Assembly (NCBI GenBank): GCA_001896885.1
Contig: MKRJ01000011.1
Location: 1 to 64,000 of the forward strand
Source of the DNA: Rhizobiales bacterium 65-79
GTDB lineage: Bacteria; Pseudomonadota; Alphaproteobacteria; Rhizobiales; Rhizobiaceae
Direction: 5' to 3'
Length of the DNA: 64,000 bases
Shown here: in pieces, positions 42,533 through 51,947 of the stretch
Numbering within the stretch: position 1 is the first letter of the stretch
Layout: every line of letters begins with the position of its first letter
The notes under the pieces: generated by a model
Told to the model about the DNA's origin: nothing
The model's database searches: none
What the model saw: only the letters and a program-made list of their open reading frames with translations
Position numbers and translations under genes: made by a program

Positions 42533-44460
42533 GCCGTTACGGCCCGGGGGATCGAGGCGAAATCCTCCAGAGCGTCGACTTCGAGACCGAGCGCTCCAAG
42601 GGCGGTGGCGACTATGTGGCCCGCGTTCAGCCCGGCGGCCTCGTACATCGCCCGCGGCATGTCCTGGTCTATGAAGCGATCGGGCAAAGTCATGGTGCGT
42701 ATGCGCAGACCCCGGTCGAGTTCGCCCTGCGACGCCAGGAAGTGCAGGACGTGCGCGCCGAAACCACCGGCCGCGCCTTCCTCGATGGTCACCACCACCT
42801 GGTGGTGGCGGGCCAGTTGGAGGATCAGTTCGCAATCCAGTGGCTTGGAGAAGCGCGCATCCGCGATCGTCGTGGACAGGCCCTTCGCTTCCAGTTCGGC
42901 CCCCGCCTTGAAACATTCGCTCAGCCGCCCGCCGAAGGACAAAAGCGCGATCTTGGAACCTTCCCGCAGCACGCGGCCCTTGCCGATCTCCAGCGCCATG
43001 CCGCGCTCCGGCAATGTCAGGCCCTGGCCCTCGCCGCGCGGGTAGCGGAAGGCGCATGGCCGGTCATCGATCGCGGCCGCCGTCGCGACCATATGAACGA
43101 GCTCGGCCTCGTCGGCCGCGGCCATCACCACGAAGCCGGGGAGGCTGGTGAGGTAGCCGACATCGAAGGCTCCGGCGTGCGTGGCTCCGTCCTCGCCGAC
43201 CAGCCCGGCCCTGTCGATGGCGAACCGCACCGGAAGCCGCTGGAGGGCAACGTCATGGACGAGCTGGTCGTAACCGCGTTGCAGGAAGGTCGAATAGATC
43301 GTGCAGAACGGCCGCATGCCGGCCGCCGCCAGGCCGGCGCAGAAGGTCACCCCATGTTGTTCAGCGATGCCGACGTCGAAAAAGCGCTCCGGAAACCGTT
43401 TCTGGAACTTGTCCAGCCCCGTGCCGGCAGCCATGGCGGCCGTGACGGCGACGATGCGCGTATCGGCTTCGGCCTCGCGGATCAGGCTGTCCGCGAAAAC
43501 CCCGGTGTAAGTCGGCGCCTTGGGCGCGGATTTCTGCTGGTGGCCGGTGACGATGTCGAAGCGGGCCACGCCGTGATACTTGTCGGCGGCGTTCTCTGCC
43601 GGTTCGTAGCCCTTGCCCTTCTCGGTCAGCGCGTGAATGAGGACCGGCCCCTCGGCGCGGTCGCGAACTCTCCGAAGGACATGCAGCAGTTGTTCCATGT
43701 CGTGGCCGTCGATCGGCCCGACATAGGAGAAGCCCAGATCCTCGAAAAGCGATCCCTCGATGTAGAGGTCCTCAAGCAGGCCGCGGGTCTGCTCCATTGC
43801 GGGAGGCGCTAGCGGCAGCCCCGGATCCGTGGCTTGGGCGCCCGGATCCCGTGCCGGTTTTTGCGAATAGAGCCTGACGAGATATTTGGACATCGCGCCG
43901 ACAGGCGGCGAGATCGACATGTCGTTGTCGTTCAGGATGACGATCAGGCGCTTTCCAAGATTGCCCGCATTGTTGATCGCCTCATATGCCATTCCGGCGG
44001 ACAGTGCCCCATCGCCGATGACGCAGATGACGTCGTTCGATTCGCCGCGAAGGTCGCGCGCGACGGCAAAGCCCAGCCCCGCCGAGATCGACGTCGAGGA
44101 ATGCGCGGCGCCGAAGGCGTCGTATTCGCTCTCGGAGCGCTTGGTGAAACCAGACAGCCCGCCGCCCTGGCGCAGCGTGCGCATGCGGTCGCGGCGGCCG
44201 GTCAGGATCTTGTGCGGGTAGCACTGATGCCCGACGTCGAACACAAGCGTGTCGCGCGGCGTATCGAAGACGGCGTGGATCGCTACCGTGAGCTCGACGA
44301 CACCCAGGCTGGCGCCAAGATGACCGCCGGTGACCGAGACCGCCGAAATCGTCTCTTCGCGCAATTCGTCGGCAAGTCGGGAGAGCTCGGCGTCGGAAAG
44401 TGATTTCAGGTCCGCGGGGACGGATATCCTGTTCAGGATGCTGCGATCGGGTCGGCTCAT
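42529..44460 (-). CDS. dxs: 1-deoxy-D-xylulose-5-phosphate synthase
   Basis: A 643-aa thiamine-diphosphate enzyme condensing pyruvate and glyceraldehyde-3-phosphate, the entry to the MEP isoprenoid pathway. The active-site HQCYPHKIL, the TPP/Mg motif [18 protein letters not shown] and the transketolase [15 protein letters not shown] segment are intact. ATG 44460 ([12 protein letters not shown]) is the usual start; the frame is open 22 residues further. Tandem PpsR boxes lie 140-170 bp upstream, so this PGC copy is probably light/oxygen controlled. A housekeeping copy may exist elsewhere. Confidence 0.95.
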   Translation of the reverse strand: MSRPDRSILNRISVPADLKSLSDAELSRLADELREETISAVSVTGGHLGASLGVVELTVAIHAVFDTPRDTLVFDVGHQCYPHKILTGRRDRMRTLRQGGGLSGFTKRSESEYDAFGAAHSSTSISAGLGFAVARDLRGESNDVICVIGDGALSAGMAYEAINNAGNLGKRLIVILNDNDMSISPPVGAMSKYLVRLYSQKPARDPGAQATDPGLPLAPPAMEQTRGLLEDLYIEGSLFEDLGFSYVGPIDGHDMEQLLHVLRRVRDRAEGPVLIHALTEKGKGYEPAENAADKYHGVARFDIVTGHQQKSAPKAPTYTGVFADSLIREAEADTRIVAVTAAMAAGTGLDKFQKRFPERFFDVGIAEQHGVTFCAGLAAAGMRPFCTIYSTFLQRGYDQLVHDVALQRLPVRFAIDRAGLVGEDGATHAGAFDVGYLTSLPGFVVMAAADEAELVHMVATAAAIDDRPCAFRYPRGEGQGLTLPERGMALEIGKGRVLREGSKIALLSFGGRLSECFKAGAELEAKGLSTTIADARFSKPLDCELILQLARHHQVVVTIEEGAAGGFGAHVLHFLASQGELDRGLRIRTMTLPDRFIDQDMPRAMYEAAGLNAGHIVATALGALGLEVDALEDFASIPRAVTA

Positions 44461-44601
44461 AGCTCTGCTTCTCCCCATCAGAGGCTTTGGCGGACGAGGT
44501 TCCGACCTCGATGTCGCCGCATGCATCTCACTGCTCTTTCCTGCCGCTACGGCCTCAGATACGGCTCTCCATCAGCCCGAGGGGGCGGCAAGACATCGAA
44601 G

Positions 44602-44645
44602 TGTAAAAAGTATTTTACACATCAAGATGTCAATGTCGATTGAAA
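44602..44645. promoter_or_regulatory. Tandem PpsR boxes upstream of dxs
   Basis: TGTAAAAAGTATTTTACA (44602-44619) is a perfect and almost fully palindromic TGT-N12-ACA. A second, TGT-N12-AAA (44628-44645, one mismatch), begins 26 bp later, the same pitch as the bchC and crtD/crtE pairs. Confidence 0.68.
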
Positions 44646-44723
44646 TTTACGCATCCGGGAAACCGGCTTTCCCATCCACGCGCGGTCGCACGCGCGAGGG
44701 GAAGACAGCGGATTTCGGATCGA

Positions 44724-45743
44724 TCAGCGCGCGGCGCGGCGGATTTGGGCGATCATCGCCTCGACATGCCCGATCGGCGTCTCGGGAGTGATGCCGTGAC
44801 CGAGATTGAAGATCAACGGACCCTTGCCAAGCGAACGCAGGATCGCGTCGACACCTTCATGCAGGGCCCGGTCTCCGGCCACGAGGCGCATCGGGTCGAG
44901 ATTGCCCTGGACGGCGCCATCCCGCTGCAGGCGCGCCGCCAGCGACAGCGGAACGGTCCAGTCGAGGCCCAGGGCATCCACGCGGGTCTCCCGGCGATAG
45001 TGCTCATAGAGTACGCCGGCTCCTTTGGGAAAGCCGATGATTGGAATTCTCGGTTGCGCCGCGCGGAATCTGGCGACGAGCCGCGCTACCGGCGCGACGC
45101 AAAACGCCTGGAATGAGATTTCGTCGAGCACGCCCGCCCACGAATCGAAGATCTGAACGACGTCGGCGCCGGCTTCCACCTGGCAGATGAGATACTCGGC
45201 CGAATAGTCGGCGAGCGTCTCGAGGAGTTTTGCCATTGCCGCCGGCTCCCGATGGGCAAACAGCCGCGCCGGCGCCTGGTCGGGCGTGCCGTGTCCGGCG
45301 ATCATGTAGGTCGCCACGGTCCAGGGCGCGCCGCAGAAGCCGATCAGCGCCGTCTCCCGCGGCAACTCCTTGCGCAAGCGCTTGACCGTTTCGTAAACCG
45401 GGGCCAGATGGTGGTGAAATCCGGCACCATCCAGTCGATCGATGTCGTCCACCGAAACCGGCGTCATCAGCGGCCCACGCCCTTCCTCGAAACGAAGGTC
45501 GCGCCCCAGCGCATGCGGCACTACAAGAATATCGGAAAACAGGATCGATGCGTCGAGCCCGAACCGCCGGACCGGCTGCATCGTCACTTCGACGGCGAGT
45601 TCAGGATTGTAGCACAGGTCGAGGAAGCTGTCGGCCTTCTTGCGTGTCTCGCGGTACTCCGGCAGGTAACGGCCTGCCTGCCGCATCATCCAGAGGGGTG
45701 GAGGGAAAGCAGTCTCGCCTGAAAGCACATCCAGGACACGCAT
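44724..45743 (-). CDS. hemE: Uroporphyrinogen decarboxylase
   Basis: A 339-aa enzyme producing coproporphyrinogen III. It has the N-terminal signature [20 protein letters not shown], the catalytic Asp segment [14 protein letters not shown] and a C-terminal [15 protein letters not shown] 45743 gives standard length; the frame is open further upstream but in non-homologous Arg/Pro-rich sequence. It lies between pseudoazurin and dxs, all on the minus strand, and provides porphyrin for bacteriochlorophyll and heme. Confidence 0.95.
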   Translation of the reverse strand: MRVLDVLSGETAFPPPLWMMRQAGRYLPEYRETRKKADSFLDLCYNPELAVEVTMQPVRRFGLDASILFSDILVVPHALGRDLRFEEGRGPLMTPVSVDDIDRLDGAGFHHHLAPVYETVKRLRKELPRETALIGFCGAPWTVATYMIAGHGTPDQAPARLFAHREPAAMAKLLETLADYSAEYLICQVEAGADVVQIFDSWAGVLDEISFQAFCVAPVARLVARFRAAQPRIPIIGFPKGAGVLYEHYRRETRVDALGLDWTVPLSLAARLQRDGAVQGNLDPMRLVAGDRALHEGVDAILRSLGKGPLIFNLGHGITPETPIGHVEAMIAQIRRAAR

Positions 45744-45903
45744 CAGGCGACCGTCGCCAGCGCCTGGATGAGGCTTGCGGCGACGCCGCTCGGGGTGCCG
45801 GCCACGCATCGCGGCCGGCCAGGCGGGCATTCCACGCCGAGCGTCTCATCCAGCATATACAGCCCTAAGGATTTGCAGCTAGCCTGCGCGGGTTGGGGAC
45901 AAT

Positions 45904-46356
45904 TCAGTTCGTTGCCGGAATCTGTGCCAGGAGACTCTTGAAACGCTTTTGGGGCAGGGGTGAGGGGATTTTCGCTATTGCCGCCTTGACGGCGTCGAGG
46001 TTGACGGGCTTCCCCGCCACGATAAGCGCAACCATACCCATGGAGTAGTGGGGGAGGCATTTGATCCCATATATGCCCTCGGCATCTATCTTCATGACGG
46101 TGGGCTTGCCAGCCTGCCCCATGAACGACTTTGCGCCCGGGGGGAGCATGCCGGGCATGGTTTCCGCGAGATGGCCGGCGTCGGTGGGCAGGAACGTCAC
46201 GGTGTCGCCGACCTTCGCCGAGATGAAATCGGGCTCGAACACCATCTCTTCGCCCTTGGCGTTCTTGTTCAGCATCTTGACCTGATGGTCGGCCGCCAGG
46301 GCGCCATTGAGCATGAAAGCCGTCAATGCCGCCGTCGCAAGAATGGTTCGCTTCAT
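45904..46356 (-). CDS. Pseudoazurin
   Basis: A 150-aa periplasmic type-1 copper protein. A Sec signal (MKRTILATAALTAFMLNGALA) is followed by VKMLNKNAKGEEMVFEP. The copper ligands are His62 (DAGHLAE), Cys100, His103 and Met108 (KCLPHYSMGM). Pseudoazurins carry electrons to nitrite or N2O reductases or cytochrome oxidases. No denitrification gene is in view; it sits inside the photosynthesis region next to hemE, so a role as soluble electron carrier to the reaction centre is possible but unproved. Confidence 0.93.
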   Translation of the reverse strand: MKRTILATAALTAFMLNGALAADHQVKMLNKNAKGEEMVFEPDFISAKVGDTVTFLPTDAGHLAETMPGMLPPGAKSFMGQAGKPTVMKIDAEGIYGIKCLPHYSMGMVALIVAGKPVNLDAVKAAIAKIPSPLPQKRFKSLLAQIPATN

Positions 46357-46640
46357 CGTTTATTCCTCCAGTTGGGGCCGATGCCGGTCGATGGTGCCGG
46401 CTCGACCATTCTTCAAATCGCAACCACGTCGGCCGCAATCGGATTTCTTCGCGATGGTCGTGCCATTGTCGCCCCCACCATGACCGGCCAAATTTGTTCG
46501 CAAAGCTAATAGGGGTGGCCACACTGTCAAGGCTAAAATCGTAAAATATTATGGACACTTTTTCGTGCGACCCGCTGCGAACCTTGGGAAACAAAGCTGC
46601 AGGCCACGCGCTTGCGGGGCGCCCATGCGCAAGACGGATT

Positions 46641-46663
46641 GACACTTTTTGATGTAAAGTGTC
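46641..46663. promoter_or_regulatory. Perfect dyad upstream of bchI
   Basis: GACACTTT-TTGATGT-AAAGTGTC lies 11-33 bp before the bchI ATG. It begins with a -35-like TTGACA (46639-46644) and the motif GGACACTTTTT recurs at 46553. It does not fit TGT-N12-ACA. It may be an operator for another regulator or a variant PpsR site. Confidence 0.45.
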
Positions 46664-46673
46664 GGATGTGGCG

Positions 46674-47699
46674 ATGGCTTATTCCTATCCGTTTTCGGCG
46701 ATCGTCGGCCAGGAAGAGATGAAGCGGGCCTTGATCCTGGCCGCCGTCGATCCGTCCATCGGTGGCATACTCGTGTTCGGCGACCGGGGCACTGGAAAGT
46801 CCACCGCCGTTCGGGCGCTCGCAGGCCTGCTACCGCCCATTCGTGTCGCGGGGGACTGCCGCTACAACTGCCTCCCCGGTGCCCCGGAGCAGTATTGTCC
46901 GCGCTGTCGGGAGCAGGCCGGAGCGGGAAAGCTCAAGACGCGAAAGATCCCTATACCGGTCGTCGACCTGCCGCTCGGCGCGACGGAAGACCGGGTAGCC
47001 GGCGCACTTGATCTGGAAAAAGCCCTGGTGTCAGGCGAGAAGGCTTTCGAGCCGGGATTGCTGGCAAGCGCCCATCGCGGTTTCCTCTATATCGACGAGG
47101 TCAACCTCCTGGAGGACCACCTCGTCGACCTCCTGCTGGATGTCGCGGCCTCGGGCGTCAACATCATCGAGCGCGAAGGGCTGAGCGTGCGCCACCCGGC
47201 GCGGTTCGTCCTGGTCGGCAGCGGCAATCCGGAGGAGGGCGAGCTGCGCCCGCAACTGCTCGACCGCTTCGGGCTTTCCGTCGAGGTGGCGTCGCCGAAG
47301 GACGTCGCCTCGCGGGTCGAAGTCGTCAAGAGGCGCGATGCCTTCGACCGCGACGGCGCCGCTTTCCTCGAAGCCTGGAAGCGAAAGGATGCAGGCCTGC
47401 GATCGAAGATCGCCAGGGCGCAGGATGCGCTGGCGGCAGTGGATATGCCGGATTCGGCGTTGGAGCTGTCTTCGCTTCTGTGCCTGCGGCTGGGCGTCGA
47501 TGGCCTTCGCGGTGAATTGACCCTGATGCGGGCGGCCCGCGCGCTGGCGGCGTTCAACGGCAAGCGCGCGGTGACGCCGGAGGACGTGCGCGCCGTCGCG
47601 GTCTCGGCGCTGCGGCACCGGCTGCGGCGCGACCCGCTGGACGAAACCGGGTCCGGCATGCGCGTCGAACGGGCGCTGGCGGAGGTGGCAACACCATGA
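46674..47699 (+). CDS. bchI: Magnesium chelatase subunit I (ATPase)
   Basis: A 341-aa AAA+ protein: Walker [11 protein letters not shown], Walker [15 protein letters not shown], sensor [19 protein letters not shown]. With BchD and BchH (not in this window) it inserts Mg2+ into protoporphyrin IX, the first committed step to bacteriochlorophyll. ATG 46674 is preferred over GTG 46659, which lies in the operator dyad. bchD overlaps its stop by ATGA (47696-47699). Confidence 0.95.
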   Translation: MAYSYPFSAIVGQEEMKRALILAAVDPSIGGILVFGDRGTGKSTAVRALAGLLPPIRVAGDCRYNCLPGAPEQYCPRCREQAGAGKLKTRKIPIPVVDLPLGATEDRVAGALDLEKALVSGEKAFEPGLLASAHRGFLYIDEVNLLEDHLVDLLLDVAASGVNIIEREGLSVRHPARFVLVGSGNPEEGELRPQLLDRFGLSVEVASPKDVASRVEVVKRRDAFDRDGAAFLEAWKRKDAGLRSKIARAQDALAAVDMPDSALELSSLLCLRLGVDGLRGELTLMRAARALAAFNGKRAVTPEDVRAVAVSALRHRLRRDPLDETGSGMRVERALAEVATP

Positions 47700-49468
47700 G
47701 CGCGGGATCCGGCGAACCGCCCAGCCTTTGGGAAGACGCGGTTCTGGCGGCGGCGATGATCGCGGTCGATCCGTCCGGCCTGGGCGGCGTAAATTTGCGG
47801 GCGCGCGCTGGCACGGTGCGCGATCGCTGGCTCGAGCGCGCCGTCGCGTTCTTCGGCCCGCAAGCGCCGGTCCGGCGGATCGCGGCCGGGATTTCCGAGG
47901 CGCGGCTCGCCGGCGGGCTCGACATCGGCGCAACGATCGCGGCCGGACGGCCGGTCGTCGAGCGCGGCGTGCTTGCCTGCGCCGACGGCGGCGTGGTGGT
48001 GCTTGCCATGGCCGAGCGGTTGGACGCTACCGCGGCCGGCCTCGTCGGCATGGCGCTGGACAGCGGCCATGCGCGGATCGAGCGCGACGGCGTCTCGGCC
48101 ATGCAACCGGCACGCTTTGCCCTGCTCGCCATCGACGAGGGCATCGGAGAGGACGAGGCGATGGCGCCATCGCTGGCCGATCGCCTTGGACTGCGCATCG
48201 ACCTGAACGCCATCGGCTGGCGCGAGGCGGAGCAGCCGACCGAGGCCTACGAGGTCGCGCCGGCGCGCCGGCTCCTTGCATCCGTCTCGGCCGGCGACGA
48301 CATGGTGCAGGCCCTGTGCGCCGCTGCGCTGTCGGTCGGCCGATGCTCGCTGCGGGGGTCGCTTCACCTGCTGCGTGCGGCGCGGGCCTCGGCGGCCTTG
48401 CGCGGCCGGCTGGCCGTCACCGTCGAGGACGCGGCGGTTGCGCTGCGCCTGGTGCTCGGCCTGCGTCCGATGGCCGACGACGCATCCGATGAGCAGGACG
48501 ATCGGCCTGTTCCCGAAGAGGATCAAGGCGAGCGGGCGCCCGAACCGCCGGGCGAAGATGGCCCGGCCTCGCCCGACGAAATACCACAGGACATGCTGGT
48601 GCAGGCGATCAAGGCCCTGCTGCCCCGCAACCTGCTGGCGGGGCTCGAATCCGGCCGCGTTGCCCGTTCCGGGCGAGGGCCTGCGGGCAAGGCGGGCGCC
48701 AATCGTGGCCGCGCCAGACGCGGAAGGGCGGTCGGCTTCGCCGACAGGCCACCTTCGCCGGGAGCCCGCCCCGATGTTCTCGCCACCCTCCGGCAGGCGG
48801 CGCCGTGGCAGCGGATTCGGGCGCAGGAAGCCCGGCAGGCGCCGCAGCCGGCCTCGCGGCTGCGCATCCGCAAGGACGATTTCCGCTACGTCCGGTATCG
48901 CGAAAAGACCGGCACGACGGCGATCTTCGCCGTCGACGCATCCGGCTCGGCGGCGCTTGAGCGGCTCGGCGAAACCAAGGGCGCGGTCGAGCTGCTGCTG
49001 GCCGAAAGCTATGTGCGGCGCGACAGCGTCGCGCTCATCGCCTTCCGCGGCGAGCGGGCGGAAACGCTGCTCGAGCCGACGCGCTCGCTGGTGCGTGCCA
49101 AGCGCTGCCTGTCCGCACTGCCGGGCGGCGGCGGGACGCCACTGGCGAGCGGCATTCTCGCGGCGCTGGCCATGTCGAGCGCCGCATCGGCCAAGGGACA
49201 GACCGTGATGACGGTTTTTCTCACCGACGGGCGCGGCAATGTCGCGCTCGACGGCACTACGGGCCGCGAACGCGTCGTGGAGGATACGGGGCGAGCCGCC
49301 AGGCTTTTTCGCGCGGCCGGATACCGTTCGATCGTGATCGATACCGCCCAGCGGCCTCAGGCGCGGGCCGAGGCGCTTGCCCATGACCTGGCGGCCGAGT
49401 ACCTGCCGCTGCCGCGTGGCGGCGCCAAGGTCGTGGCCCGGGAGATCAGCGCGCGCATGGAAGGCTGA
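47696..49468 (+). CDS. bchD: Magnesium chelatase subunit D
   Basis: A 590-aa subunit with a degenerate AAA+ half (residues about 1-250, no Walker A), an acidic/proline-rich linker (DEQDDRPVPEEDQGERAPEP), and a C-terminal von Willebrand A domain with the MIDAS motif FAVDASGSAA. It forms the I:D double ring that drives BchH. It overlaps bchI by 4 bp and is followed by bchO 5 bp later. Confidence 0.95.
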   Translation: MSAGSGEPPSLWEDAVLAAAMIAVDPSGLGGVNLRARAGTVRDRWLERAVAFFGPQAPVRRIAAGISEARLAGGLDIGATIAAGRPVVERGVLACADGGVVVLAMAERLDATAAGLVGMALDSGHARIERDGVSAMQPARFALLAIDEGIGEDEAMAPSLADRLGLRIDLNAIGWREAEQPTEAYEVAPARRLLASVSAGDDMVQALCAAALSVGRCSLRGSLHLLRAARASAALRGRLAVTVEDAAVALRLVLGLRPMADDASDEQDDRPVPEEDQGERAPEPPGEDGPASPDEIPQDMLVQAIKALLPRNLLAGLESGRVARSGRGPAGKAGANRGRARRGRAVGFADRPPSPGARPDVLATLRQAAPWQRIRAQEARQAPQPASRLRIRKDDFRYVRYREKTGTTAIFAVDASGSAALERLGETKGAVELLLAESYVRRDSVALIAFRGERAETLLEPTRSLVRAKRCLSALPGGGGTPLASGILAALAMSSAASAKGQTVMTVFLTDGRGNVALDGTTGRERVVEDTGRAARLFRAAGYRSIVIDTAQRPQARAEALAHDLAAEYLPLPRGGAKVVAREISARMEG

Positions 49469-49473
49469 GGCGC

Positions 49474-50388
49474 ATGATCTTCGATCAGGAACGTCCGTCC
49501 TGGTCCGTCGAAGGGCGCGACTGGCCGAACCGCGAGCACAGCCGGTTCATCCGGTCCGGTGGGATGTCTTGGCATGTCCAGCAATGGGGCGGGGGTCCGC
49601 CGCTGCTGTTGCTGCACGGCACGGGCGCCGCGACCCATTCCTTCCGCGACGTCGCGCCGCTCCTGGCCAGGGACTTCCAGGTCCTGGCGCTGGACCTGCC
49701 CGGTCATGGGTTCACCACGATGCCGGCAACCAACGGCCTGGCGCTGGACGGGATGGCGCGGCTGGTCGGCGGTGTGCTTACGCGCCTGGGTTTCGAACCG
49801 GCGCTGGCCGTCGGCCATTCGGCGGGCGCGGCGGTCCTCGTCGCCATGACCGACGCCGCCATGATCCGGCCCAAGGCGATCATCGCGCTCAACGGCGCGC
49901 TGCGGCCTATCAGGGGCGCCTCGCTTTTTTCGCCGCTGGCCAAGCTCCTTTTCCTCAACCCGCTGGCGCCGAAACTGTTCGCCTTGCGAGCCTTGAGCGG
50001 CCAGGCCACGCGACGCCTGCTGGAGGGCACCGGGTCGCATATCGACCAGCGCGGCATCGAGCTCTACGAAAGGCTGTTTCGCAAATCGGGCCATGTCGCC
50101 GGCGCGCTCGGCATGATGGCGAACTGGGATCTCGGGCCGCTCGCAAGCCAGATGGCGAGGCTTGCCACGCCGCTCATGCTCGTCAGCGCCGCCCATGACC
50201 GGGCGGTTCCCCCCGACGACGCCGCCAGGATCGCCGCTGGCGCCAGATCGGCGCGCGTTCACGCGCTCGATTTCGGCGGCCATCTGGTTCACGAGGAGGA
50301 GCCGGAACGTATCGCCGCCCTCATCACCGATATCGCCCATGAGACGGGCGTCATCCGAGATTTGCGCAGAGACCATTTGTCAAAATAG
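49474..50388 (+). CDS. bchO: BchO, Mg-chelatase-associated alpha/beta hydrolase
   Basis: A 304-aa alpha/beta-hydrolase-fold protein with HGTGAATHSFRDVAPLL, nucleophile elbow VGHSAGAAV and C-terminal His in FGGHLVHEEEP. It is always found after bchID in purple-bacterial clusters. Its exact reaction in bacteriochlorophyll synthesis is not settled. The 3' end overlaps the first base pairs of a PpsR-like box for crtI. Confidence 0.93.
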   Translation: MIFDQERPSWSVEGRDWPNREHSRFIRSGGMSWHVQQWGGGPPLLLLHGTGAATHSFRDVAPLLARDFQVLALDLPGHGFTTMPATNGLALDGMARLVGGVLTRLGFEPALAVGHSAGAAVLVAMTDAAMIRPKAIIALNGALRPIRGASLFSPLAKLLFLNPLAPKLFALRALSGQATRRLLEGTGSHIDQRGIELYERLFRKSGHVAGALGMMANWDLGPLASQMARLATPLMLVSAAHDRAVPPDDAARIAAGARSARVHALDFGGHLVHEEEPERIAALITDIAHETGVIRDLRRDHLSK

Positions 50389-50420
50389 AATTACTGAAAT
50401 ATCGTCAATATATGTTGACA
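50378..50420. promoter_or_regulatory. Tandem PpsR-like boxes at the crtI start
   Basis: TGT-N12-ACT (50378-50395) and CGT-N12-ACA (50403-50420), each one mismatch from TGT-N12-ACA and spaced 25 bp. The second includes a TTGACA and covers the first candidate ATG of crtI (50412). Confidence 0.5.
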
Positions 50421-51947
50421 GTCCGCGACCGTCCACCCGCCCATGTCGACGTCGCTGCCGCCCGACCGCACGCGGTGGTGATCGGCAGCGGCTTTGGCGG
50501 CCTTGCCGCCGCGATCAGGCTCGGCGCGCGGGGTTATCATGTCACGGTGCTCGAGCGGCTCGACTGTCCCGGCGGCCGTGCCGGCGTCTTGAAGCGCGAC
50601 GGGTTCACCTTCGATCGCGGGCCGACCATCGTCACGGCGCCGTTCCTGTTCGAGGAGCTTTGGCAGCTGTGCGGGCGCAGGATGGCCGATCATGTCGACC
50701 TGCGGCCGATGCAGCCGTTCTACCGCATCCGCTTCCATGACGGCGACGAAATCGCATGTTCCGGCGACGATGCCGAGATGCATCGGCAGGTCCTGCGCGT
50801 CTCGCCGTCGGACCTGCCCGGCTACGAGCGCTTCCTGAAGAAGGCGCGCGCCATCTGCGCCAAGGGCTTCGAGGAACTGGGCGGCATGCCTTTCGGCTCG
50901 CCGCTCGACATGCTGAAGATCGCGCCCGACCTCGTGCGCCTGGAAGGCTACCGCAGCGTGCACGGCCTGGTCTCGCGCTTCGTGAAGAACCCGAAACTGC
51001 GCACGATGCTGAGCTTCCACCCGCTGCTCATCGGCGGCAACCCGTTCAGGGCGCCGGCCATCTACTGCCTGATACCGGACCTGGAGCGGCGCTGGGGCGT
51101 GCACTATCCCATGGGCGGCGTCGGCAGGCTGGTGGCGGGACTGGTCGATCTGATCCGCGGCCAGGGCGGCACGGTACGCTATCGCGCGGAGGTCGAAAGG
51201 ATCGTGATCGAGGGCGGTCGTGCCCGCGGCGTCGAACTGTCGTCCGGCGAGATCATCCGTGCCGATGTCGTCGTCTCCAACGCCGATGCCGCCTGGACCT
51301 ATGGCAAGCTCGTCGGCGAACAGCACGCCACCCGCTGGAGCAGCGCGAAACTGCGCCGCGCGCGCTATTCGATGGGCCTGTTCGTCTGGTATTTCGGCAC
51401 CAGGCGGCGTTATGACCGGGTCGGCCATCACACCATCCTGCTCGGGCCGCGCTACCGGGAACTCCTCGACGACATCTTCGAGAAGAAATGCCTGAGCGCG
51501 GATTTCTCGCTCTATCTGCACCGGCCGAGCGCCACCGATCCGAGCGTCGCGCCGCCCGGCTGCGATGCCTTCTATGCGCTCTGCCCGGTCCCGAATCTCG
51601 ATGGCGAAACCGACTGGGCGAGAGAAGGCGAGCGGCGCCGCCAGGCGGTGATCAGGCGGCTGTCGGCGACGGTGCTGCCGGGACTCGAAACCGAGATCGT
51701 GACCTCTTCCTTCGTGACGCCGCTGCATTTCCGCGACGCGCTGCTGTCGGAAAAGGGTTCCGGTTTCAGCCTCGAGCCGGTGCTGACGCAAAGCGCCTGG
51801 TTCCGCCCGAACAACCGCAGCGAAAACATCGAAGGCCTCTATCTGGTCGGCGCCGGAACACATCCCGGCGCGGGCCTGCCGGGCGTTCTTTCTTCGGCGA
51901 AAATCCTCGACAAGGTCGTGCCCCATGCCAGCGCCTTTTCTGCCTGA
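50412..51947 (+). CDS. crtI: Phytoene desaturase
   Basis: A 511-aa FAD enzyme converting phytoene to neurosporene or lycopene. N-terminal dinucleotide fold PHAVVIGSGFGGLAAAIRL, and the bacterial-type desaturase C-terminus YLVGAGTHPGAGLPGVL. ATG 50412 lies inside a PpsR-like box and -35-like element, so transcription from that promoter would need a later start such as GTG 50475. It overlaps crtB by 23 bp. Confidence 0.95.
   Translation: MLTVRDRPPAHVDVAAARPHAVVIGSGFGGLAAAIRLGARGYHVTVLERLDCPGGRAGVLKRDGFTFDRGPTIVTAPFLFEELWQLCGRRMADHVDLRPMQPFYRIRFHDGDEIACSGDDAEMHRQVLRVSPSDLPGYERFLKKARAICAKGFEELGGMPFGSPLDMLKIAPDLVRLEGYRSVHGLVSRFVKNPKLRTMLSFHPLLIGGNPFRAPAIYCLIPDLERRWGVHYPMGGVGRLVAGLVDLIRGQGGTVRYRAEVERIVIEGGRARGVELSSGEIIRADVVVSNADAAWTYGKLVGEQHATRWSSAKLRRARYSMGLFVWYFGTRRRYDRVGHHTILLGPRYRELLDDIFEKKCLSADFSLYLHRPSATDPSVAPPGCDAFYALCPVPNLDGETDWAREGERRRQAVIRRLSATVLPGLETEIVTSSFVTPLHFRDALLSEKGSGFSLEPVLTQSAWFRPNNRSENIEGLYLVGAGTHPGAGLPGVLSSAKILDKVVPHASAFSA

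Noticed and set aside
47087-49384. A 765-residue minus-strand open frame over bchI-bchD
   Set aside because: Arg/Gly/Ala-rich composition and no recognisable domain; a by-product of high GC opposite two certain genes.
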